NCBI GenBank assembly: GCA_027306505.1
Contig: DAHUZP010000001.1
Span: 1 to 64,000, forward strand
Direction: 5' to 3'
Length of the DNA stretch: 64,000 bases
Source of the DNA: Thermoplasmata archaeon
Lineage (GTDB): Archaea; Thermoplasmatota; Thermoplasmata; Lutacidiplasmatales; UBA184
The translations under genes and the position numbers were made by a program. Below are positions 1 to 8,639 of this stretch, piece by piece. The notes beneath the pieces are model-generated. The model made no database searches. It saw only the letters and a list, made by a program, of their open reading frames with translations, and had not been told where the DNA came from. Numbering within the stretch: position 1 is the stretch's first letter; each line of letters starts with the position of its first letter.

Positions 1-1
1 A

Positions 2-157
2 GCTCGGAACCCGGGAAAGATCCGCAAACGGCTCCCTCCTGGGAAGGAGACGGAGGCGATGCTCAGGGGTGTCGTGAGGAACCTTCGGCGCCTCTGCTAC
101 CCGCGATGGCTGGAGCGGGACACGACGTTCACGTCCTTCGCTCCTATGGCCGGCTGA
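2..157 (+). CDS. C-terminal end of an unidentified protein (truncated by window edge)
   Basis: An open frame enters from the left edge and ends at a TGA at 155-157, giving 51 residues. It is rich in Arg and Leu (for example MLRGVVRNLRRLC) and third positions are strongly G/C, as in the real genes of this window, so it is probably the end of a genuine gene. The visible part is too short to assign a family. It could also be a chance open frame in GC-rich DNA. Confidence 0.4.
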   Translation, partial: ARNPGKIRKRLPPGKETEAMLRGVVRNLRRLCYPRWLERDTTFTSFAPMAG

Positions 158-185
158 CCATCAGGACACCCCACCGGGAGGTTCT

Positions 186-330
186 GTCCCAAACTCGGGG
201 GCAGCTGCTTTGGGATGAAACGAAACTCTGGGACGAAATCGCAGCCCCTGGGACAAAACTCCGGGGGCCGGGACAAGACCCCCCGCCGACGGTGGCGGGA
301 GCCTTGCCAAAATCCCAAAGCCGGGGGCAG
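186..330. repeat. Short degenerate repeats in the intergenic region
   Basis: Four copies of a unit like TGGGAYRAAA begin at about 211, 229, 249 and 269, so they are spaced 18-20 bp apart. In addition CCCAAACTCGGGGGCAG (188-204) is closely matched by CCCAAAGCCGGGGGCAG (314-330). The stretch from about 158 to 376 holds no convincing gene. The repeats may be operators or a decayed element; no function can be assigned. Confidence 0.4.
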
Positions 331-376
331 CGCAAGGAATATCCCCCCCCTCCTTCCATGAGGGGGTGGTGCCCCC

Positions 377-820
377 ATGCCCCTCTTCGGTCACAAGGAC
401 GCCCCCGCCAATTACCTCCGAGCGAACGAGCAAGTGCTCGGCCAGTGGAAGACCCACCACGGCGAGCTCCAGCTGACGAGCCAACGCTGCCTCATGCTGA
501 AATCTGCGGGCATGATGGGCGCGAACCACCACGAGATCGCCTGGGGTCTCGAGCTGGACCAGGTCCAGAACCTCCAGGTGGTCGGCGGCAACGCGAACGT
601 CGCGGCCCAGGCTGCCGGGAACGCGGCGGGACAGGCGGCCTACAACATCTCGCCGATCTCCATCGGGAACCCCTTCGGGGGGCTCTCCGGGGCGAACCAC
701 GCGAGCCTGGTCATCAACGGCCAGAGCGTCACGTTCCACAACGAGAACGACGCGAACCTCGCCCAGACCCAGATCCAGGGCGCGAAGGACGCCAGGATGC
801 GCGAGCTCGGCAAGGCCTGA
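377..820 (+). CDS. Small PH-like (GRAM/YdjM-type) domain protein of unknown function
   Basis: A 147-residue soluble protein with no signal peptide or membrane segment. Residues about 15-65 show the pattern of bacterial/archaeal PH-like domains, with a 'vLgqWkthhGeLqLTsqRclml' type beta-hairpin followed by a hydrophobic strand. The middle (75-105) is Ala/Asn/Gly-rich and probably flexible, and the C-terminus (120-147) is helical and charged. A TATA-like GAATATCC lies about 36 bp upstream of the ATG, so a short leader is likely. Such domains usually bind proteins or membranes; the specific role here is not known. It converges on the peptidase gene to its right. Confidence 0.6.
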   Translation: MPLFGHKDAPANYLRANEQVLGQWKTHHGELQLTSQRCLMLKSAGMMGANHHEIAWGLELDQVQNLQVVGGNANVAAQAAGNAAGQAAYNISPISIGNPFGGLSGANHASLVINGQSVTFHNENDANLAQTQIQGAKDARMRELGKA

Positions 821-838
821 AGGGTCCCCGGGGGCCCC

Positions 839-2332
839 TCAGCCCTCCACCGACCGTCGGAGAAGTCCCTCGAGCGGTCGGAGGGAGAGCGGGCCCAGCC
901 CGAACTCCTCCAGGAGGTCCTCGACCTCCGGGTGCTGTCCCCGGCCCCACAGCCTCGCCAGGAAGGCCCCAGCGGAGGGCTCCGACCACCAGCGCTCCCC
1001 CCACCGCTCCTCGAGGAGCTGGGTGAAGCTGCCGGCGAACATCCAGGCCCGGAGGTACCCCGCCGTGTACATCCACGGGTCCACGTCCGACCGCCACCGG
1101 TCACCCATGTTCCCCTGCTCGTCCGGTCGCACCAGCGTAGCGCGGCTCTGGCAGCGCACGTAGAGGTCTCGTAGACCGGGGTCGAGCGGGTCCTGGAAGA
1201 AGCGGGACTCGTAGGCGATCTTCCCGGCGTAGCGCCGCAGCATCCAGAGCTGGGTGAGGGCGAAGAACCGGACGAACTCCGCGTTGGGGATCAGGGTCCG
1301 CCGGAAGGACCGGTTGAGGAAGAGGAGGTCCAGGACGAAGGCCCACCCTTCGGTCAGCGAAGCGTCCCCCAGGCGGCGGAAGACCGGGTCGAGGGCGGGG
1401 TCGGTCAGCCCGAAATGGAGGGCATGGCCCGTCTCGTGCAGCGCGGTATGGTAGTCGTCGTGCCCTCCGACGGGACGCAGGACCAGGTAGACCTCCTCGG
1501 GGATCCGAATCGGGGCGCAGAACGCCCGGGGGTTCTTACGGGGCCGGACCGCGAGGTCGGGTCGGAACGCCCCCCACGGTAGCCCAAGGTCCCGCAGGGT
1601 CCGGCGAAGGAACGGCTGGACCCCCCTCGAGGGGAAGTGTTCGCGCCAGGAGGTCCCTCGCAGCATCCGGCCCGCGTCGTAGATGCGCACCTCGGCACGG
1701 GCGATCCCCTCCAGGTCGGCCCGTTCTCCCAGCAGGGTCCCGTAGAGCTTCTCGGTCGAGGCGGAGAAGCGACGGGTCTCGCGGAGCAGGTGGGGGACGC
1801 GGTAGTGGAAGAGCGCCTCGCAGGCGGCGCGACCGTCGGGGTAGCCGAGAGCCCGGACCCCTTCGCCGAACGTGGCCCAGGCCCCCTCCTCCTCCTGGCC
1901 GACGCTCCGCCAGACCTTCGCGAGCTCTCCGTAGAGCTCGCGCCGGTCCTCCCGGTCGGGGAGCTCCGCCAGGTGGACCGAGGCGGAGAAGAACGGCAGA
2001 CGGTCGCCCCGCCAGGGGACCGTGGCGGCGAGCAGTCGGTTCCGGCGGCGGTCCTGCCAGGGGGCGATCGCCCGGTCGACGTATCCTACCTTCAGGAACT
2101 CCTCGAGCCGAGCCCGCGTGCGGGCGGGTCCCTCCGGGAGCCGCGCCATGGCGGAGGGAAGGAAGAGGGAGCGCCACTTGCGGTAGATCGCGGCCTCACT
2201 ACCCTTCGCCTTTAGGCCGGCTCCGACCTGATAGGCCTCCCGGAGCAGCTCCTCGCAGAAGGCATCGACCGACCGCACGAGCCCGGAGGGTGGTGGCGGG
2301 GACCCGCTTCCTCGTGCTTTCGCCCGTGCCAT
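839..2332 (-). CDS. M3-like zinc metallopeptidase (gluzincin)
   Basis: A 497-residue protein carrying the zinc motif HETGH at residues 299-303 with a likely third ligand, Glu328, in a LTEGWAF context. That 25-residue spacing is typical of M3-family (thimet oligopeptidase / PepF-like) gluzincins. The N-terminal two thirds is helical, as expected for an M3 substrate channel. No signal peptide is seen, so it is probably a cytoplasmic oligopeptidase. The gene starts 16 bp after the VWA gene stops and is read in the same direction, so it is likely the last gene of the AAA-VWA-peptidase operon. Substrate is unknown; the family call rests on the zinc site and general architecture. Confidence 0.75.
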   Translation of the reverse strand: MARAKARGSGSPPPPSGLVRSVDAFCEELLREAYQVGAGLKAKGSEAAIYRKWRSLFLPSAMARLPEGPARTRARLEEFLKVGYVDRAIAPWQDRRRNRLLAATVPWRGDRLPFFSASVHLAELPDREDRRELYGELAKVWRSVGQEEEGAWATFGEGVRALGYPDGRAACEALFHYRVPHLLRETRRFSASTEKLYGTLLGERADLEGIARAEVRIYDAGRMLRGTSWREHFPSRGVQPFLRRTLRDLGLPWGAFRPDLAVRPRKNPRAFCAPIRIPEEVYLVLRPVGGHDDYHTALHETGHALHFGLTDPALDPVFRRLGDASLTEGWAFVLDLLFLNRSFRRTLIPNAEFVRFFALTQLWMLRRYAGKIAYESRFFQDPLDPGLRDLYVRCQSRATLVRPDEQGNMGDRWRSDVDPWMYTAGYLRAWMFAGSFTQLLEERWGERWWSEPSAGAFLARLWGRGQHPEVEDLLEEFGLGPLSLRPLEGLLRRSVEG

Positions 2333-2348
2333 GCTCGTCCTCCAGCCC

Positions 2349-4145
2349 TCAGCTGCCGCCGGCGGCTCCGCTCGGGGCCGCGCCGGCCGCCCGGCGGGCC
2401 TTCCTTCGGTCCCGAGCCGTGCCGCCCCCCCCGCCCACGATGGTCGTGGGCGCGGAGGAAGATGGGCCGGGCTCGAGACGGGCAGCGGTCGGTTCGGCCG
2501 GGCCCGCCGGAGGGGCGCGCTCCTGCGGCTGCTGGCCCACGAAGCGGACCAGGAGCTCGAAGGCGAGGCGCTTGGGGTCGGTGATGACGACCGTTCCTCC
2601 CAGGACCCGGGCGATGGAGCGGGCGGCCCGCTCGAAGGTGGGGTCCTCCGACTTCAGCAAGACGAGCGTCGCGGCGAGCGGCCCGATCGTCCTCAGCTCT
2701 GTGGCCCGCTGCAGGGCGGAGTCGAGGGCTTTGGAGAGGTTGCCGCTCTTCACCTGCCCGTCGTCGTCGGTGTAGGCCTCCGGGAGCCCGTCCGTGATGA
2801 GGTAGAGCTCCTTGCGATGGGCCCGGGAGCTGCGGAGCAGCTCGTGGGCGGTCCGGAGCGCCTCCCCGGTGTTCGTGAAGGCTCCCGGCTTCGCCTCCCA
2901 GAGGGCGACCAGGTCGAGCACGCGGACGCTGTTGTCGAAGGTGACCACGTCGAGGACCGCATCCGGGTAGCGCCGACGGATCGCCATGTAGAGGGCCAAG
3001 AAGGCCTTCTTCGCGGCGGGGAGCTTGTCCGCTTCCGCCATGGAGCCGCTCGTGTCCATCAGCAGGACCGCATGCACGCTCTCGGACCGGACCTCCCGGT
3101 AGACGTAGGAGGCGTCCTCGACCAGATGTCTCGAGCCGCGCAGACGGCTCTCCACGATGGACCCCACGAGGTCCATCCGGGCCACCTCGTCCAGCTGGCG
3201 AAGCCGTCCCTTCTCGTAGAGCCCGGTGGACGCGGAGCCCTTGAGGGACATGCGGAGCCCGTCCGGGAGCGCCTTCGCCTCCTCCTCGAGGACCAGCCGC
3301 GCGAACTTCTCGACCAGGGCGTAGGTGATGGCGATCTGCCCGCCGCGCTCCCGGGCCCAACCGCGCTCCTGGAGCTCGTCCTTGACCCTTCGCTCCACCC
3401 CGAGCCGGGCCTGCTCCTCCGCCCGCCGGAGGGCCTCCTCGCGGGCCGCCTCGGCCTCGCGCCGCAGGTCCTCCTCCTTCCGGCGGGCCTCGTTCTCGCC
3501 CTGCTTCCCTTGCCTGGAGAGCTCGCCCGCCCGTTCACGCAGGCGCTGCTGCGCCGACTCCTGGATGGCCTTCATCTGGGTCGGCGTAAGCTGCCCGAAG
3601 AGGTCCCCCGCATTGTCGGGGGAGAGGGTGCGGCCGAAGGCCGAGAGCCGCCCCATGGTGATGGTGCGCCCGGGCGAGGGCTTCGCCGGGGCCTTGCGGG
3701 CCTTGCCGCGACCGAAGAGGCGGAGGATCGCCTGCCAGAGGCGGGTGAAGAACGCGCGCAGGCGCTGCCAGAGGGTAGGCTTGCGCTCCTTGAAGGCGCC
3801 CTTCAGGGCATCGGAAGGGAGGAGAAGGGCCGAGCGGACCGCGTCCAGAAGGTCCGCGTCCGCCTGCAAGGCGGGCCCGCTGAGCTCCCGGGCACGGGCG
3901 AGGGAGCCCTGGAGACGGGCGATCTCCCGCTCCAGGAGCCTCCGTTGCTCCTCCTGGCGCAGCCGGACCTCCTCCTCGCGGCGGCGGTACTCCTGCTGGA
4001 GGTGGTGGACCTGGCGGGAGAACTGACGACGAAGCCGCTCACGGAGCGAAGCGACGCGGGAAGCGAGCCGCCCTCCCTTGAGCTCCTCCTCGCGCAGAAG
4101 CTCACGGACCCCCGCGAGACCCCTCTCCGCGAGGGCCCGGACCAT
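2349..4145 (-). CDS. VWA-domain protein with coiled coil, partner of the MoxR/ChlI-like ATPase
   Basis: About 598 residues. The first half is Arg/Glu-rich and strongly coiled-coil (about 20-90 and 190-250). The second half is a von Willebrand A domain with the MIDAS motif DTSGS starting at Asp364, followed by NTGEA and LITDG elements. The tail is Ala/Pro/Gly-rich and disordered. Pairing of a VWA protein with an upstream AAA ATPase is the usual MoxR-VWA or Mg-chelatase I/D-like layout, in which the ATPase remodels a VWA-bound partner, often for metal insertion or complex maturation. The reading frame stays open upstream of the ATG at 4145 into the ATPase gene (about 45 further codons including an acidic EEIEDDD stretch) but contains no ATG, GTG or TTG nearby, so this start is uncertain. 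Confidence 0.75.
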   Translation of the reverse strand: MVRALAERGLAGVRELLREEELKGGRLASRVASLRERLRRQFSRQVHHLQQEYRRREEEVRLRQEEQRRLLEREIARLQGSLARARELSGPALQADADLLDAVRSALLLPSDALKGAFKERKPTLWQRLRAFFTRLWQAILRLFGRGKARKAPAKPSPGRTITMGRLSAFGRTLSPDNAGDLFGQLTPTQMKAIQESAQQRLRERAGELSRQGKQGENEARRKEEDLRREAEAAREEALRRAEEQARLGVERRVKDELQERGWARERGGQIAITYALVEKFARLVLEEEAKALPDGLRMSLKGSASTGLYEKGRLRQLDEVARMDLVGSIVESRLRGSRHLVEDASYVYREVRSESVHAVLLMDTSGSMAEADKLPAAKKAFLALYMAIRRRYPDAVLDVVTFDNSVRVLDLVALWEAKPGAFTNTGEALRTAHELLRSSRAHRKELYLITDGLPEAYTDDDGQVKSGNLSKALDSALQRATELRTIGPLAATLVLLKSEDPTFERAARSIARVLGGTVVITDPKRLAFELLVRFVGQQPQERAPPAGPAEPTAARLEPGPSSSAPTTIVGGGGGTARDRRKARRAAGAAPSGAAGGS

Positions 4146-4275
4146 CTGCTCCTTCGGGAGGAGCGTGAGCAGGTCGTCGTCCTCGATCTCCTCGCTGACC
4201 CGATCGCAGTCAGGGAGGTGGACGACCTCCGATGGGACACCGGCCGGGGCGGTCGGAGGGGCGGAAGGTGCGGCG

Positions 4276-5829
4276 CTACTCGCGGTCGTCGCCTCCCTCC
4301 TCGCAGCTGAAGAGGGAGAACTGGTCGAGCAGACCGAAGGCCCCGATCGCGGCCTGGACCGCAGAGAAGCCGCGGGGCAGCTTCTCCCGCTCGGAGACCC
4401 ACTTGGAGAACTCCTGGAACCGCGGGAAGAGCGGCTCGCCGGAGGAGACCTTCGCGACCAGCGACGCGTCCTTGGCGAGCCTCCGTCCCTCGGAGACGAC
4501 GCCCTCGCCCTCGGACTTGTTGGCCTTGAGCCGTTCGCGGTAGAACCGGCACCAGTAGACCGTCGCGGAGCGCTTCATCGCCTCCTCCACGTGGTGGTCG
4601 ATGAACTCGGAGACCTGGCGGCTGTTCTGCAGGAAGGAATCGCCGCTGCGAGCGCGGATCCGACCCCGCATCCCGTGCAGGAGCCCCGCCTTGAGGTCGT
4701 CGTAGGTGGGCCAGGGGTGACCTTTGAGCTTCGCGTAGGCCTCCATCCGGTACCCCACATCGATGAGGGTACGGTTGCTGCCCACCTCGCCCACGTCCGG
4801 GTTGTCGTCGGACATCTTGTCCCGCCAGAGCTCGATCACGCGCACGCCCGCGTCCAGGAGCATCTCCGGCACCCAGAGCAACGGGTTCGTCTCATCCCGC
4901 CGGGCCATCTGGACGATCCGGCGGTTGCGGCCGTGGACCCGGTTGAACTCCACGTGGACGCTCGTCAGACGGTCGGAAAGCGGGTCGTTGATGTTGTCGA
5001 GGTCGGAGAGGTTCGACGTGCACACCGCGACGAACCGGGAGGGGAAGCTCTCCCGGGACTTGGACGGGGTGACGGTGCCCTCCTGGAGGGCCTGGAGCAG
5101 CACGTTCTGGGTCCCGAGCGGCAGCTTCCCGATCTCATCGACCAGCAGGAAGCCCCGGTTGGCCTGCAGGAGCTTTCCCGGCTCCAGGACGAGGGGGCTC
5201 ATGGGGTCGCCGATCTGCTCGAGCTTCAGGAGGTTGATGTTGCCCGTGAGGTGGTCGGGGAAGACCTCCGAGGACCCCTGGATACGGGCGAACCCGAAGC
5301 CCTCCCGGAACTCGATACGTCGGACGGGGACCTTGGACGGGTCGACCTGGCTCGGGTCGAAGGACTCGGGGGTCCCGTCGGGGGAGAAGCGCCGGGTGCA
5401 GATGGGGCAGGGGGGGTTCTCGGCACTGGCCGTCGCATCGAGGACGCTCGCCGGGTGGTCCATGAGGGGGCAGCCGTCGATCGCCCAGCCGGACTTGGGG
5501 AAGAGGTCCCAGAGCTCCTTCGCCAGGTTGGTCTTGCCGCTCCCGGACGGTCCGAAGAAGAGCAGGTGGGCGCCCGAAAGCAGCGCGGCGACGGTGTCCT
5601 CGTAGGTCTCGTAGGGCAGGACGGTCTTGGGGAAGAGCGCGACCAGGGCCTCCTCCCGGGAGAGCCCCTTCGCCCGGAGGGCGTCCATGAGGCCGATGAG
5701 GTGGTCGTGGAGGACCTCCCCTGGAGCCCGATAGACGAGCTCCTCCGGGGGGAGCTGGGCGGCCGTCCCTTTCGTCGAGGTCATCTTGGGGGTTCCGGCC
5801 GAGGTGGGTGTCGCGGCTTTTGCGACCAC
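4276..5829 (-). CDS. MoxR/Mg-chelatase-I-like AAA ATPase
   Basis: An AAA ATPase with Walker A GPSGSGKT at about residues 93-100 and Walker B LLVDEIGKL followed by a Thr-Ser-Asn sensor (CTSNLSD). A CPICTRRF motif sits between Walker A and B and suggests a small zinc-binding or structural insertion. The preferred start is a GTG at 5829, because a TATA-like box (reverse complement of 5851-5857) lies 25 bp upstream, the spacing of a leaderless archaeal gene. This gives 517 residues. The frame is open to 5931, and an ATG at 5784 is also possible. It is read together with the downstream VWA gene and probably forms a two-component chaperone with it. Substrate is unknown. Confidence 0.8.
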   Translation of the reverse strand: MVAKAATPTSAGTPKMTSTKGTAAQLPPEELVYRAPGEVLHDHLIGLMDALRAKGLSREEALVALFPKTVLPYETYEDTVAALLSGAHLLFFGPSGSGKTNLAKELWDLFPKSGWAIDGCPLMDHPASVLDATASAENPPCPICTRRFSPDGTPESFDPSQVDPSKVPVRRIEFREGFGFARIQGSSEVFPDHLTGNINLLKLEQIGDPMSPLVLEPGKLLQANRGFLLVDEIGKLPLGTQNVLLQALQEGTVTPSKSRESFPSRFVAVCTSNLSDLDNINDPLSDRLTSVHVEFNRVHGRNRRIVQMARRDETNPLLWVPEMLLDAGVRVIELWRDKMSDDNPDVGEVGSNRTLIDVGYRMEAYAKLKGHPWPTYDDLKAGLLHGMRGRIRARSGDSFLQNSRQVSEFIDHHVEEAMKRSATVYWCRFYRERLKANKSEGEGVVSEGRRLAKDASLVAKVSSGEPLFPRFQEFSKWVSEREKLPRGFSAVQAAIGAFGLLDQFSLFSCEEGGDDRE

Positions 5830-5850
5830 GTGCGCCGCAACTGAGGGGTC

Positions 5851-5857
5851 CCTAAGT
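5851..5857 (-). promoter_or_regulatory. TATA-like box of the AAA-VWA-peptidase operon
   Basis: Read on the minus strand as acttagg within a T/A-rich patch. Its centre is 25 bp from the GTG at 5829, with no Shine-Dalgarno sequence in between, so it supports a leaderless GTG start. It is an inference from spacing. Confidence 0.5.
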
Positions 5858-5933
5858 AGCTTTTCAGGGGCTTCCCTGACGAAGGGGAGGGTCCGGAAGG
5901 GGTCGGGGTCAGGGTCCCCCCCTGCCGACAAGA

Positions 5934-5939
5934 CTTAAG
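5934..5939 (+). promoter_or_regulatory. TATA-like box of the eS1 gene
   Basis: CTTAAG centred 31 bp upstream of the ATG at 5968, in otherwise GC-rich DNA and without a ribosome binding site. It faces away from the AAA operon promoter, so the 138-bp region is a divergent promoter. Confidence 0.55.
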
Positions 5940-5967
5940 AACGAACCCGTCTGGGCCGCTTCCACCC

Positions 5968-6726
5968 ATGGCACCCGATGCGGCCGGCGGCGAGCGGAAG
6001 AAGCCCACGCTGGCACGTACCGTCAAGGACAAGTGGCGGTCGAAGGTCTGGTTCAAGGTCCGGGCCCCGGGGCTCTTCCAGCACGCGGAGCTGGGGGAGA
6101 CCCTCGCGACGGAGCCCGAGGGCGTCATCGGTCGCACGCTCGAGACCACCCTCGCCGAGCTCTCCGGCGGGGCGGACGTCTCCAAGGCCCACATCAAGCT
6201 GCGATTCTCCATCGAGGAGGCGAACCCTCAGGACCACGTGGCCAGCACTCGCTTCGTCGGCCACGAGCTCACCTCCGACTACATCCGTCGGCTGGCCCGC
6301 CGCAAGCGCTCGAAGATCGACATGTCGATCACCGTGACCTCGAAGGACGGGGTCGAGATCACCCTCAAGCCCGTCGCCGTGAGCGAGCACCGCCTGCAGG
6401 CGAAGCTCCGCACGCGGCTCCGGTCGAAGCTGCGGGAGCTCCTGGTGCAGATCGCCTCTCAGAAGGCCGCCGCCGAGCTGGTCCGGGACATGCTGGACGG
6501 GGAGCTCGGGAAGGCCCTTTCCAACGGTCTCCGCCCGCTCTATCCGCTCAAGAAGATCGAGATCCGCGCGAGCGAGGTCAAGGGGCCCATCCCCGAGGCG
6601 GCCCAGGTCGCCTCGCCGGAGTCGACCGCCCCCACCGGTGGCCCCTCCGAGGGAGTGGGCGAACCCGCCGAGGGCCCCTCCGATGGCCCTGTCGCCGCGC
6701 CTCCGGTCGCCGCTCCTCCGGCGTAA
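5968..6726 (+). CDS. rps3ae: 30S ribosomal protein eS1 (S3Ae)
   Basis: Component of the small ribosomal subunit found in archaea and eukaryotes but not bacteria. The N-terminus (KDKWRSKVWFKVRAPGLF) has the family's 'K-x-W-x-V-x-AP-x-F' pattern. It is followed by GRTLETTLAEL and a conserved core with LRFSIEEANPQDHVAST, GHELTSDYIRRLARRKRSKID and VRDMLDGEL. Total length is 252 residues; the last 45 residues form a Pro/Ala/Gly/Ser-rich tail that is longer than in most homologues. The ATG has an upstream TATA box at leaderless spacing. The gene is monocistronic or co-transcribed with the tRNA 37 bp downstream. It is a strong marker that this DNA is archaeal. Confidence 0.95.
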   Translation: MAPDAAGGERKKPTLARTVKDKWRSKVWFKVRAPGLFQHAELGETLATEPEGVIGRTLETTLAELSGGADVSKAHIKLRFSIEEANPQDHVASTRFVGHELTSDYIRRLARRKRSKIDMSITVTSKDGVEITLKPVAVSEHRLQAKLRTRLRSKLRELLVQIASQKAAAELVRDMLDGELGKALSNGLRPLYPLKKIEIRASEVKGPIPEAAQVASPESTAPTGGPSEGVGEPAEGPSDGPVAAPPVAAPPA

Positions 6727-6763
6727 AATAGCCCACCTGGTGTCGGCGCGGACGGCGCCGAAC

Positions 6764-6868
6764 GTCGGAGTGGCTCAGCCTGGTAGAGCACGGGACTCAT
6801 AGGGTCCCCCACCCACTCGGGGGACCGGAGAGATCCTGGGGCCGGGGGTTCAAATCCCCCCTCCGACA
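6764..6868 (+). tRNA. tRNA-Met(CAT), elongator type, with a 31-nt intron
   Basis: The acceptor arms GTCGGAG (6764-6770) and CTCCGAC (6861-6867) pair fully, with discriminator A6868 and no encoded CCA. The D arm has GCTC/GAGC. The anticodon stem CGGGA/TCCTG encloses CTCATA, so the anticodon CAT is at 6798-6800. The T arm is GGGGG-TTCAAAT-CCCCC (6844-6860). An intron at 6802-6832, between positions 37 and 38, folds as GGTCCCCC/GGGGGACC, the bulge-helix-bulge type cut by archaeal splicing endonuclease. The acceptor lacks the A1-U72 pair of archaeal initiators, so elongator Met is most likely. Ile2 (CAT with modified C34) cannot be excluded. Confidence 0.93.
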
Positions 6869-6893
6869 TCTCCTTACAAGGGTGCTAATACTC

Positions 6894-6906
6894 ATTATTT
6901 AAATAC
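6894..6906 (+). promoter_or_regulatory. TATA box of the integrase gene
   Basis: ATTATTTAAATAC is the most A/T-rich patch nearby. Its centre is 28 bp upstream of the GTG at 6928, which supports a leaderless GTG start. Confidence 0.6.
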
Positions 6907-6927
6907 TTACCAGCCCCTCTGTTTCTC

Positions 6928-8352
6928 GTGAGGCCCAAGTCCGCCCCAAGACCCCTCCCTCGAGAGCAACCCGAGGGCCCGCAGGGGAGGGTGGTCGGAC
7001 GACACCGCGCCCTGCTCTCGTCTCCCAAGGTCCGGTCGTGGTGGGAGGGTCGATCCCTCCGTTCACGACTCTCCGCCGACCAGTACCTTCGGCAGTTCGG
7101 GCACCTCCTCGAGAGGCTCGACCAGACCCCCGATTCCATCCTCGCCCTCGCGAAGAAGGATCCCGAGCGCCTGCGGACGCTGCTAATCCGGGATGCGGCC
7201 AAGATGAAGGCCGAGGGGCGGCTCGACAGCTACGTCTCGAAGTTCTTCGAGGGGCTCAAGTCGTACTTCCGCCATCACCACGTGGCGTTCGACGGGTGGC
7301 CCTCGCTTTCCCCGATCAAGGGGGCGAGCCTCGTCGCCGAGCGAGTCCCGACCCCCGAGGAGCTGGGTCAGGTGCTCGTGCTCCTTTCCACGCGCGGGAG
7401 GGTCATCGCCCTGTTCATGGCCCACACGGGCGTTCGGCCCGGTGTCCTCGGGTCGTACGAGGCCGAGGACGGGCTCCGGCTGGGGGACCTGCCGGACCTC
7501 AAGTTGGGTCAGGAGCCCTTGTTCGTGGAGCTCCCCTTCGTGATCCGAATTCCCGCGCGGCTGAGCAAGACCCGGATGGCCTACACCACGTTCGGCTCGA
7601 CCGAGCTCGCTCATGCCCTCCTAAAGTACCTGAAGGATCGGCGGGAGCGGGGAGAGCCGTTGTCAGCCGACTCTCCCGTAGTGGCGGCCAACCCGTCGCG
7701 TGGAATCGCGCTAGCGTCGCGGAACGCCGCGCGGTTCTCCAAGGGGTTTCTCACGACCAAGCAGGTGATCGAGGAGATCCGTGAGGCGCTGCATTCACGA
7801 GCGCCGGAGGACCTCGCCCGGCGTATCGGGGGTCGCGTAGTGGCCGGATGGCGCCCCTACGTGCTGCGGGCCTACTGCAGCACCCGGCTCCTGCTCGCGG
7901 AGAGTGCGGGGAAGATCCCGCGCGATCTCCGCGAGGCCCTGCTAGGGCACAACGGAGGTATCGCGGCGAGGTATCACGTCGGCAAGGCGTGGGGACCGGA
8001 GCTGCTCAAGGAGGCTAGGCAGTCCTACTTGAGGGCCGAGGGGTTCCTGTCCACATCCCAGGGGATGGCGGAGTCGCTGACTCAAGCGAAGATGGCGAAG
8101 GCCATGCTGGTCGGTCTCCGGTACACCGAGGATCAACTCGCCCGCTTGGACCTGGGAAGTCTAGACAGCGAGACCTTCACCCAGCTCGTGGCCACCGCCC
8201 CCATCCTGCAACCCAAGCCGGAGCCTCCCCGGCCCAAGGTCAAGCAACAGGTCGTGAAAGAGGAGGACCTCCCGGGATTCCTTGCGGAGGGGTGGACGGT
8301 CCATACGTCGCTGAGCGGGGGCAAGGTCGTCATCAACGCGCCTCTGGCGTGA
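6928..8352 (+). CDS. Tyrosine recombinase / integrase
   Basis: 474 residues. Catalytic residues can be placed as Arg170 (HTGVRPG), a likely beta-hairpin Lys in LSKTRM, Arg314 (YVLRAYCSTR), His341 (LLGH) and the nucleophile Tyr349 (ARYHVG). The usual HxxR histidine is replaced by Tyr311, a change also seen in some archaeal integrases. The N-terminus (about 30-120) fits a SAM-like core-binding domain. The last 100 residues form an extra C-terminal region after the nucleophile. The gene begins 59 bp after the tRNA-Met gene and runs away from it, the classic layout of an element integrated at a tRNA 3' end. No matching downstream att copy was seen in the window, so the element may be decayed or its far end lies elsewhere. 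Confidence 0.85.
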   Translation: MRPKSAPRPLPREQPEGPQGRVVGRHRALLSSPKVRSWWEGRSLRSRLSADQYLRQFGHLLERLDQTPDSILALAKKDPERLRTLLIRDAAKMKAEGRLDSYVSKFFEGLKSYFRHHHVAFDGWPSLSPIKGASLVAERVPTPEELGQVLVLLSTRGRVIALFMAHTGVRPGVLGSYEAEDGLRLGDLPDLKLGQEPLFVELPFVIRIPARLSKTRMAYTTFGSTELAHALLKYLKDRRERGEPLSADSPVVAANPSRGIALASRNAARFSKGFLTTKQVIEEIREALHSRAPEDLARRIGGRVVAGWRPYVLRAYCSTRLLLAESAGKIPRDLREALLGHNGGIAARYHVGKAWGPELLKEARQSYLRAEGFLSTSQGMAESLTQAKMAKAMLVGLRYTEDQLARLDLGSLDSETFTQLVATAPILQPKPEPPRPKVKQQVVKEEDLPGFLAEGWTVHTSLSGGKVVINAPLA

Positions 8353-8493
8353 GGGGCTGAATCGCCACCACGACCTGACCAGCGTGTCGGACCCCCGCGG
8401 CTTGCTCGTGTACCGAAGGTGCCACCCTTTCGTCTGGAGGTGGAAGGGCGCCCGGTTCTGTAGTTGTCCTGGCGACAGGATTGAACTGCCTGT
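8353..8493. other. Spacer between integrase and IS701 element
   Basis: About 140 bp with no open frame or RNA structure that I can support. It ends at the left inverted repeat of the insertion sequence. Confidence 0.5.
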
Positions 8494-8524
8494 CACTACT
8501 TTGGCAGAACTTGAGCGCCCCTGA
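8494..8524 (+). repeat. Left terminal inverted repeat of IS701-like element
   Basis: Pairs with the reverse complement of about 10231-10261; the outer ten bases CACTACTTTG are identical. Confidence 0.75.
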
Positions 8525-8639
8525 CGGTGGGAGAGGGTAGGGTGGGAGATTCCCTCGCCTTTGCGGTACGAGTTTCGACGCGGGCGTACGCTTCTCGACG
8601 ACGTGGGTATTAGGTCCGGCCACCCCTTCTCCGCACGGC

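Noticed and set aside
2331-5844. Long plus-strand open frames opposite the VWA and ATPase genes
   Set aside because: They are Arg/Gly/Pro-rich shadows caused by high GC; the minus strand has clear MIDAS and Walker motifs.
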